Of a DNA stretch of 5,114 nt, positions 1 to 5,114 are shown in pieces. How positions within the stretch are numbered: position 1 is the first letter of the stretch; every line of letters begins with the position of its first letter. The stretch spans positions 1 through 5,114 of the forward strand of contig CANKBT010000251.1 of the NCBI GenBank assembly GCA_947479995.1, in the 5' to 3' direction. The DNA comes from Frankiaceae bacterium (lineage in GTDB: Bacteria > Actinomycetota > Actinomycetes > Mycobacteriales > SCTD01). The translations under genes and the position numbers were made by a program. The notes beneath the pieces were generated by a model, which did no database searches, was not told the DNA's origin, and worked only from the letters and a program-made list of their open reading frames with translations.

Positions 1-1143
1 ATCATGGACTCGCTGCGCTACTGGGTCACCGAGATGCACGTCGACGGCTTCCGCTTCGACCTCGCCAGCTCGCTGGCCCGGCAGTTCCACGAGGTCGACC
101 GGCTGTCGGCCTTCTTCGACCTCGTGCAGCAGGACCCGGTGGTCAGCCAGGCCAAGCTCATCGCCGAGCCGTGGGACGTCGGCGAGGGCGGCTACAACGT
201 CGGCGGCTTCCCGCCGCTGTGGACCGAGTGGAACGGCAAGTACCGCGACACCGTGCGCGACTACTGGCGCGGCGAGGAGGCGACGCTCGCGGAGTTCGCC
301 TCGCGGCTCACCGGCTCCGCCGACCTGTACGAGCAGGACGGCCGACGGCCGTACGCGTCGATCAACTTCGTCACCGCGCACGACGGCTTCACGCTGCACG
401 ACCTCGTCTCGTACAACGACAAGCACAACGACGCCAACGGCGAGGGCGGCAACGACGGCGAGAGCCACAACTCCTCGTGGAACTGCGGCGTGGAGGGCGA
501 GACCGACGACCTCGACGTCATCGCGCTGCGCGAGCAGCAGAAGCGCAACTTCCTCGTCACGCTGTTCCTCAGCCAGGGCGTGCCGATGCTGCTGCACGGC
601 GACGAGCTCGGCCGCACCCAGGGCGGCAACAACAACGTCTACGCGCAGGACAACGAGATCGCGTGGGTCGACTGGGAGCGCGCCAAGGACTTCGAGGTGC
701 TCTCGGACTTCACCGCGCGCCTGGCGAAGCTGCGCCGCGAGCACCCGGTCTTCCGCCGCCGCCGGCACTTCCGCGGCCGCCCCGTCGCCGGGACGCAGCT
801 GGAGGACATCGGCTGGTTCACCCCGGCGGGCGAGGAGATGGGCGACGACGACTGGGACAGCGGCTTCGCCCGCTCGGTCGCGGTCTTCCTCAACGGCGAG
901 GGCATCCGCGAGCCCGACGCCCGCGGCGAGCCGGTCGTCGACGACTCGTTCTTCCTGCTGTTCAACGGCCACCACGAGCCGATCTCCTTCACGCTGCCGG
1001 AGATCGGGGCCGGGGAGCGCTGGCAGATCGAGGTCGACACGCACGCGCCGCTGCTCGACGAGGCCGAGGGCCGGTCGGTCAAGACCGGCGAGGCCGTCGA
1101 CGTCGAGGCGCGCGCCGTGCTCGTGCTGCGCAAGGTCTTCTAG
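1..1143 (+). CDS. glgX: Glycogen debranching enzyme GlgX/TreX (isoamylase-type GH13), 5'-truncated
   Basis: Cytoplasmic enzyme that hydrolyses alpha-1,6 branch points of glycogen or maltodextrin, giving linear chains for TreY. The frame is open from base 1 (Ile, then the internal Met at 4), so the true start lies upstream; 380 codons are visible. Full-length actinobacterial GlgX is about 700 residues, so the N-terminal CBM48-like domain and the first part of the catalytic barrel are missing. Numbering visible codons from 1, the GH13 signatures are: region II VDGFRFDLA with nucleophile Asp20; region III LIAEPWDVG with acid/base Glu56; region IV NFVTAHDGF with Asp128. Family-typical stretches follow: SWNCGVEGETDD, LLHGDELGRTQGGNNN and QDNEIAWVDW. 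The C-terminal beta domain ends at TAG 1141-1143. The visible part shows no frameshift or lost catalytic residue. The treY start follows without a gap, so the two are almost certainly co-transcribed. Assignment to the GlgX/TreX group is firm; GlgX and TreX are names for the same enzyme type here. Confidence 0.96.
   Translation: MMDSLRYWVTEMHVDGFRFDLASSLARQFHEVDRLSAFFDLVQQDPVVSQAKLIAEPWDVGEGGYNVGGFPPLWTEWNGKYRDTVRDYWRGEEATLAEFASRLTGSADLYEQDGRRPYASINFVTAHDGFTLHDLVSYNDKHNDANGEGGNDGESHNSSWNCGVEGETDDLDVIALREQQKRNFLVTLFLSQGVPMLLHGDELGRTQGGNNNVYAQDNEIAWVDWERAKDFEVLSDFTARLAKLRREHPVFRRRRHFRGRPVAGTQLEDIGWFTPAGEEMGDDDWDSGFARSVAVFLNGEGIREPDARGEPVVDDSFFLLFNGHHEPISFTLPEIGAGERWQIEVDTHAPLLDEAEGRSVKTGEAVDVEARAVLVLRKVF
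1132..1135 (+). promoter_or_regulatory. Weak ribosome binding site for treY inside the end of glgX
   Basis: AAGG lies 8 nt before the GTG at 1144 and is the only Shine-Dalgarno-like match near it. It falls inside the last codons of glgX. A weak site combined with an abutting stop and start suggests that treY translation depends largely on ribosomes finishing glgX. This is an inference from spacing; a four-base match is common by chance. Confidence 0.35.
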
Positions 1144-3435
1144 GTGGCCGTCACGCCGGTGAGCACCTACCGGCTGCAGCTGCACGCCGGCTTCACGCTC
1201 GACGACGCCGCGGCCGTCGTGCCCTACCTCGCCGACCTCGGGGTGACGCACGTCTACTGCTCGCCGTGGCTGCAGGCGGCCCCGGGCTCGATGCACGGCT
1301 ACGACGTCGTCGACCACGGCGCCGTCAACGCCGAGCTGGGCGGCGCCGAGGCGCTCGGCCGGCTGTCGTCCGCCTGCCGCGCGGCGGGCCTCGGCATCGT
1401 GCTCGACGTCGTGCCGAACCACACGGCGGTGTCGGAGCCCGAGTCGCAGAACGCCGCCTGGTGGGCGTTCCTGCGCGACGGGCGCGACAGCCACTACGCC
1501 GACTGGTTCGACGTCGACTGGGAGCTCGGCAAGGTGCTCGTGCCGGTGCTCGGCGCGCCGCTCGCCGACGTCGTCGACGAGCTGGTGCTCGAGGACGACC
1601 GCATCCGCTACTACGACCACGAGGTGCCGGTCTGCCCCGGCACGCTCGTCGAGGGCGACGTGCTCGCCACGCTGGACCGCCAGCACTACCGGCTCGCGCA
1701 CTGGCGCACGGCCGGCGAGGAGCTCAACGTCCGGCGCTTCTTCGACGTCACCACGCTCGCCGGCGTGCGCGTCGAGGACGAGGGCGTCTACGACGCGACG
1801 CACCGCCTGGTGCTGCAGCAGGTGCGCGACGGCGTCGTCGACGGCCTGCGCATCGACCACCCCGACGGGCTGGCCGACCCCGAGGGCTACCTCGCGCGGC
1901 TCGCCGAGGACACCGGCGGCGCGTGGGTCGTCGTCGAGAAGATCCTCGAGCCCGGCGAGCGCCTCCCCCGCACGTGGGCCACCGCGGGCACCACGGGCTA
2001 CGACGTGCTCAACCGGGTGCTCGGCCTGTTCGTCGACCCCGAGGGCGAGCAGCCGCTCACCGCGCTGTGGCAGGCGCGCACCGGCAGCACCGCGTCGTAC
2101 GCCGACGTCGTCGACGAGGCCAAGCACCTCGTGCTCGACCGGGTGCTCGCCGCCGAGGTGAACCGGCTCGTCGAGGTCGGCCGGCGCGTGCTCGCCCCGC
2201 TGCACCTCGACGTGACGCGCCGGGGCCTGCGCGAGGCGCTGGTCGAGGTGCTCGCCGCGTTCGAGGTCTACCGCGCCTACCTCGGGCCGCAGGGCCCGGC
2301 GGACGACACGGCGCGCGCCCACGTCGAGCACGCCCTCGCCGCGGCGCGCCGCCGCGTGCCCGACCGCGCCCGGGAGGTCGACCTCGTCGGCCGGCTCGCG
2401 CTGGCCGAGCTGCCCGGCGCGGACGAGTTCGTCACGCGCTTCCAGCAGACCTGCGGGCCCGTCATGGCCAAGGGCGTCGAGGACACCGCCTTCTACCGCT
2501 ACCTGCGCCTGGCCGCGCTCAACGAGGTCGGCGGCGACCCGGGCCGGGTCGGCCTGCCGCTCGCCGCGTGGCACGAGGCCTGCGCCGAGGCGCAGCGCGA
2601 CTGGCCGGTGTCGATGACCGGGCTGTCCACGCACGACACCAAGCGCAGCGAGGACGTCCGCGCCCGGCTGGTGCTGCTGTCGCAGGACCCCGGCGGCTGG
2701 GCCGACCTGCTCGACCGGCTGCCGCACTTCGGGCACGGCCCGACCGACCTGCTCGTCTGGCAGACCCTCGTCGGCGCCTGGCCGCTGTCGGCCGACCGCG
2801 CCGTCGCGTACGTCGAGAAGGCGACGCGCGAGGCCAAGGACCGCACGTCGTGGACCGACCCCGACCCGGCGTTCGACGAGGAGCTGCAGGCCTTCGTGCG
2901 CGGCGTGCTCGACGACCCGGCCGTCACCGCTGAGGTCGAGCGCTACGTCGAGGGCCTGCGCCCGGCGTGGGAGGCGACGCTGCTGGCGCAGAAGCTCGTG
3001 CAGCTGACGACCCCCGGCGTGGCCGACGTCTACCAGGGCACCGAGCTGGTCGACCTCTCGCTGGTCGACCCCGACAACCGCCGGCCGGTCGACTACGACG
3101 CCCGCCGCGCGGCGCTCGCCGACCTCGCGTCGGCGCCGCCCAAGCTGCGGCTCGTCGCGACCGTGCTGCGGCTGCGCCGGGAGCACCCGGAGTGGTTCCT
3201 CGAGGGCGCGACGTACGCGCCGCTCGACGCCGGGCCGCGGGCCGTCGCGTACGTCCGCTCCGGCCGCGTCGCCGTCGTGGCGCCGGTGCGGGCGCTGCAC
3301 GGCGTCGGCGACGACGCGGTCGAGCTGCCCGAGGGCGGCTGGACCGACGCGGTCACCGGCACCACGTGGTCGGGCCGCGTGCTGCTCGCGCACCTGCTCG
3401 ACCGGTTCCCGGTGGCGCTGCTCGTCCGCGACTAG
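1144..3435 (+). CDS. treY: Maltooligosyl trehalose synthase TreY (GH13), complete
   Basis: Intramolecular transglucosylase that converts the reducing-end alpha-1,4 bond of a maltooligosaccharide to alpha,alpha-1,1, giving maltooligosyl trehalose, the substrate of TreZ; cytoplasmic. The 763-residue length is normal for the family. The N-terminus STYRLQL...GFTLDDA, then the YCSPWLQAAPGSMHGYDVVDH segment, is diagnostic of TreY. GH13 signatures are: region I DVVPNH (Asp88-His93); region II DGLRIDHPDGL with nucleophile Asp238; region III VVEKILEPGE with acid/base Glu265; region IV STHDTKRSEDVRAR with Asp498. The C-terminal stretch PGVADVYQGTEL (around 624-635) and DPDNRRPVDY (around 642-651) is also typical. 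The start is fixed: the glgX TAG immediately before it is in the same frame, so GTG 1144 is the earliest possible start, and it places the conserved STYRLQL seven residues in. It is probably the second gene of a glgX-treY operon. No treZ follows directly. Confidence 0.97.
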   Translation: MAVTPVSTYRLQLHAGFTLDDAAAVVPYLADLGVTHVYCSPWLQAAPGSMHGYDVVDHGAVNAELGGAEALGRLSSACRAAGLGIVLDVVPNHTAVSEPESQNAAWWAFLRDGRDSHYADWFDVDWELGKVLVPVLGAPLADVVDELVLEDDRIRYYDHEVPVCPGTLVEGDVLATLDRQHYRLAHWRTAGEELNVRRFFDVTTLAGVRVEDEGVYDATHRLVLQQVRDGVVDGLRIDHPDGLADPEGYLARLAEDTGGAWVVVEKILEPGERLPRTWATAGTTGYDVLNRVLGLFVDPEGEQPLTALWQARTGSTASYADVVDEAKHLVLDRVLAAEVNRLVEVGRRVLAPLHLDVTRRGLREALVEVLAAFEVYRAYLGPQGPADDTARAHVEHALAAARRRVPDRAREVDLVGRLALAELPGADEFVTRFQQTCGPVMAKGVEDTAFYRYLRLAALNEVGGDPGRVGLPLAAWHEACAEAQRDWPVSMTGLSTHDTKRSEDVRARLVLLSQDPGGWADLLDRLPHFGHGPTDLLVWQTLVGAWPLSADRAVAYVEKATREAKDRTSWTDPDPAFDEELQAFVRGVLDDPAVTAEVERYVEGLRPAWEATLLAQKLVQLTTPGVADVYQGTELVDLSLVDPDNRRPVDYDARRAALADLASAPPKLRLVATVLRLRREHPEWFLEGATYAPLDAGPRAVAYVRSGRVAVVAPVRALHGVGDDAVELPEGGWTDAVTGTTWSGRVLLAHLLDRFPVALLVRD

Positions 3436-3457
3436 CGGCACCCGCCGTTCACCCGCC
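3436..3457 (+). promoter_or_regulatory. Putative PHO box: two 11-nt direct repeats upstream of phoD
   Basis: Two consecutive 11-nt units, CGGCACCCGCC (3436-3446) and GTTCACCCGCC (3447-3457), share their last eight bases (8 of 11 identical). The second matches the Streptomyces PhoP direct-repeat unit, recalled as G(G/T)TCAYYYR(G/C)G, at 10 of 11 positions, including the whole GTTCACC core; the first matches at 8 of 11. Such tandem units bind the phosphate-starvation response regulator (PhoP, or RegX3 in mycobacteria). The element begins at the base after the treY stop and sits before a phosphatase gene, the expected kind of target. The second core ends 9 bp before a -10-like hexamer at 3463-3468, close to the roughly 10 bp in the E. 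coli phoA promoter. The first unit is degenerate in its first three bases, so binding may need cooperativity or be weak. The match is by eye against recalled consensus. Confidence 0.62.
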
Positions 3458-3473
3458 GGGTGGACAGTGCGGG
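3441..3473 (+). other. Potential hairpin in the treY-phoD gap
   Basis: Bases 3447-3454 can pair with 3458-3465 (8 pairs, one of them G-U) around the 3-nt loop GCC. An outer arm, 3441-3445 with 3469-3473 (5 pairs), extends it across an asymmetric internal loop (C against AGU). No U-run follows, so it is not a standard intrinsic terminator. In RNA reading through from treY it would bury the only SD-like bases (GGGTGG, 3458-3463) and end one base before the phoD ATG. It overlaps the PHO-box repeats, so the symmetry may be incidental in such G+C-rich sequence. If phoD is leaderless, the hairpin would not be part of its own mRNA. Confidence 0.35.
3463..3468 (+). promoter_or_regulatory. Putative -10 element for a leaderless phoD transcript
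   Basis: GACAGT keeps the two most important -10 bases (A at position 2, T at position 6) of the TAnnnT pattern. It ends 6 nt before the ATG at 3475, so the start codon would itself be about +1, a common arrangement in actinobacteria. No good -35 hexamer is seen at the usual distance; the PHO-box repeats lie there instead, as in activator-dependent promoters. The absence of a convincing Shine-Dalgarno sequence before 3475 agrees with a leaderless mRNA. The hexamer alone is weak evidence; its spacing to the PHO box and the ATG supports it. Confidence 0.42.
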
Positions 3474-3474
3474 C

Positions 3475-5114
3475 ATGGAGATCGACCGCCGCAGCCTGCT
3501 CACCGCGACGGGCGGGGCCGCCGTGCTCGCGCTCGCGCCCCGCTCGCTCGCGCAGGCCGCGCCCGACCCGTCGCTCGCGCCGTTCCTGCACGGCGTCGCG
3601 TCCGGCGACCCGCTCGCCGACCGCGTCGTGCTCTGGACCCGCGTGAGCGGCGCCGACGGCCCGGTGCCGGTGCGCTGGGTCGTCGCCCGCGACGCCGCCC
3701 TCACCGACGTCGTGCAGACGGCCACGGCGACGGCGACCGCCGCGCGCGACTTCACCGTCAAGGTCGACGTCGCCGGGCTGTCGGCGGCCACGACGTACTG
3801 GTACGCCTTCGAGGCGCTCGGCCGCCGCTCGATGACCGGCCGCACCCGCACGGCACCGCGGACGGCGCAGCGCCTGCGCTACGCCGTCGTCACCTGCGCG
3901 CAGTACGACGACGGCTTCTTCAACGCCTACGCGCGCGTGGCCGAGGCCGACGTCGACGCCGTGCTGCACCTCGGCGACTACCTCTACGAGAGCGCGACCT
4001 CCGACGACGCGGTGGCCGGCCGCGCGATGGAGCCGGACGTGGAGGTGCGCACGCTCCAGGAGTACCGCGCGCGCCACGGGCACTACAAGACCGACCCGGA
4101 CCTGCAGCGGCTGCACCAGCAGCACCCGGTCGTCGCCACCTGGGACGACCACGAGTCGAGCAACGACTCCTGGGTCGACGGCGCCGCGAACCACGACCCG
4201 GCGACCGAGGGGCCGTGGGCCGTGCGCAAGGCCGCCGCCCAGCGCGCGTACGACGAGTGGATGCCGGTGCGCCTGCCGGTGCCGGGCGACCCGTCGCGCA
4301 TCCACCGCCAGCAGTCGCACGGCGACCTCGTCGACCTCGTCGTCATCGACACCCGGCTCGAGGGCCGCAGCCAGCAGCTGACCGGCCTGGACGGCGACAC
4401 CGTGCTCACCGACCCGCGCGTCGCCGACCCGGCGCGGCAGATGTACAGCCCGGCGCAGCGCGCGTGGTTCGAGCAGGCGCTGGCGGGCTCCGGCGCGGCC
4501 TGGCGGCTCGTGCTCAACCAGGTGATGGTCAGCCAGTTCCGCGCGGTCGGCTTCCCCCAGGCGGTCAGCGACGCGCTCGCCGGCCTCGGCGGCAGCGGCG
4601 TGCCGAGCGAGGGCGTGGCGCTGGCGGCCGACCTCTGGGACGGCTACTCGGCCGAGCGCGACCGGCTGCTCGGCTTCCTGCGCGCCGCGGGCGTGCACGA
4701 CGTGGTGGTGCTCACCGGCGACTTCCACGCCTCCTTCGCCAACGACCTCACCGAGGACCCGTACGACCTGCTCACGCCGCCGGCGGCCGTCGAGATGGTC
4801 GTGACGTCGGTGACGTCGTCGAACTTCGACGAGTCGCTCGGGGTGCCGCCGCGCACGACGTCGCTGGCGATCGAGGCGGCGGTGCGCGCGCAGAACCCGT
4901 CGACGCGCTACGTCGAGCTCGACAGCAACGGCTGGCTGCTGCTGGACGTGACGCCCGAGCGCGTGCAGGGCGAGTGGTGGTTCGTCGACACGGTGGTGGC
5001 GCCGAGCAGCGCGCAGCGGCTCGACGCCACCTGGCAGGTCGCCCGCGGCGCCGACCGCCTGGCGCCCGGAGGGGCCGCCACCGCCGACCGGGCCGACCGG
5101 CCCGCCGCGGCGCC
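3475..5114 (+). CDS. phoD: PhoD-family alkaline phosphatase/phosphodiesterase, Tat-exported, 3'-truncated
   Basis: Secreted metallophosphatase that releases phosphate from extracellular phosphodiesters and monoesters. The frame runs open for 546 codons to the window edge. Residues 1-28 form a Tat signal: Arg5-Arg6 in DRRSLLT, a hydrophobic stretch to about 21, and an Ala-Gln-Ala cleavage site at 26-28. The PhoD N-terminal beta domain follows (about 35-130), opening with FLHGVASGDP and VVLWTRV. The catalytic domain carries metal-site motifs: Cys141 in VVTCAQYDD, Asp168 and Tyr171 in HLGDYLYE, Asp224-Asp225-His226 in WDDHESSND, and Asp416 and His418 in TGDFHASF, matching the Fe/Ca ligands described for Bacillus PhoD. 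SVTSSNFDE (445-453) and DVTPERVQGEWWFVDTV near 492-508 are also typical. ATG 3475 gives a short Tat n-region; an in-frame GTG at 3460 would add five residues but has no better ribosome site. The family is usually about 520-560 residues, so little is missing. The Ala/Arg/Asp-rich end looks like a disordered tail. Probably a separate, phosphate-regulated unit rather than part of the trehalose operon. Confidence 0.94.
   Translation, partial: MEIDRRSLLTATGGAAVLALAPRSLAQAAPDPSLAPFLHGVASGDPLADRVVLWTRVSGADGPVPVRWVVARDAALTDVVQTATATATAARDFTVKVDVAGLSAATTYWYAFEALGRRSMTGRTRTAPRTAQRLRYAVVTCAQYDDGFFNAYARVAEADVDAVLHLGDYLYESATSDDAVAGRAMEPDVEVRTLQEYRARHGHYKTDPDLQRLHQQHPVVATWDDHESSNDSWVDGAANHDPATEGPWAVRKAAAQRAYDEWMPVRLPVPGDPSRIHRQQSHGDLVDLVVIDTRLEGRSQQLTGLDGDTVLTDPRVADPARQMYSPAQRAWFEQALAGSGAAWRLVLNQVMVSQFRAVGFPQAVSDALAGLGGSGVPSEGVALAADLWDGYSAERDRLLGFLRAAGVHDVVVLTGDFHASFANDLTEDPYDLLTPPAAVEMVVTSVTSSNFDESLGVPPRTTSLAIEAAVRAQNPSTRYVELDSNGWLLLDVTPERVQGEWWFVDTVVAPSSAQRLDATWQVARGADRLAPGGAATADRADRPAAA

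Noticed and set aside
171..2933. A 920-codon open frame in another + frame, spanning glgX and most of treY
   Set aside because: Its product is an Arg/Ala/Gly/Pro-rich low-complexity string with no domain, and it overlaps two genes with intact catalytic motifs. Long stop-free shadow frames are expected in DNA this rich in G+C.
3460..3462. GTG as an earlier start for phoD
   Set aside because: It is in frame and would add five residues before the Met, but it has no ribosome binding site and lies upstream of the likely -10 element; ATG 3475 gives a normal short Tat n-region.
3441..3473. Intrinsic transcription terminator after treY
   Set aside because: The stem is G+C-rich but no U-tract follows, and the sequence runs directly into the phoD start codon. 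It is recorded only as a possible hairpin.
3432..3851. A 139-codon open frame on the - strand opposite the start of phoD
   Set aside because: The Ser/Thr/Arg/Ala-rich product resembles no known fold, and the opposite strand carries a clear Tat signal and PhoD N-terminal domain. The same applies to the other - strand frames at 261-635, 639-1133, 2277-2486, 2499-2927, 3093-3365, 4083-4517 and 4644-4856.
4801..4818. Tandem GTGACGTCG repeat containing two GACGTC palindromes
   Set aside because: It encodes Val-Thr-Ser twice, part of the conserved SVTS region of PhoD. Asp-Val and similar codon pairs make GACGTC and GTCGAC frequent throughout the window, so no separate function is indicated.
5068..5074. 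GGAGGGG resembling a strong Shine-Dalgarno sequence for a further gene
   Set aside because: No ATG, GTG or TTG start lies at a suitable distance downstream before the window ends, and the bases are read as Pro-Gly-Gly codons in the phoD tail.

Overview
The base composition is very G+C-rich and third codon positions are almost all G or C, with GTC, CTC/CTG, GAC and GGC dominating. GTG is used as a start codon and the genes are tightly packed. Gene content and order point to a high-GC actinobacterium; the genus cannot be fixed from this window. All three genes lie on the + strand and happen to share one reading frame.

Positions 1-1143 hold the C-terminal part of a glycogen/maltodextrin debranching enzyme (GlgX/TreX, GH13), cut off by the window start. 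Positions 1144-3435 hold a complete maltooligosyl trehalose synthase (TreY, GH13), whose GTG start directly abuts the glgX stop. The pair is the first half of the TreXYZ route from glycogen to trehalose: GlgX/TreX trims branches to give linear maltodextrins, and TreY turns their reducing end into a trehalosyl unit. The usual third member, treZ (trehalohydrolase, which releases trehalose), is not in the position directly after treY.

Instead, a 39-bp gap (3436-3474) leads into a PhoD-type alkaline phosphatase/phosphodiesterase with a twin-arginine signal peptide (3475 to the window end, 3' truncated but nearly complete). This gene is easy to miss because its frame has no stop before the window edge. 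The gap is the most interesting part of the window. It contains two consecutive 11-nt direct repeats ending in the same eight bases, the second a near match to the actinobacterial PHO-box unit (GTTCACC core). They are followed, at the spacing seen in classical pho promoters, by a -10-like hexamer placed so that transcription would begin at the ATG. The simplest reading is a phosphate-starvation (PhoP/RegX3-type) promoter driving a leaderless phosphatase mRNA, so the trehalose operon ends at treY and a separately regulated gene begins. The same bases can also fold into a hairpin in read-through RNA.

No RNA genes, mobile elements, CRISPR arrays or phage-related features were seen. No wholly new system is evident; the enzymes are well-known families, and the novelty lies in the junction and its regulatory sequence.
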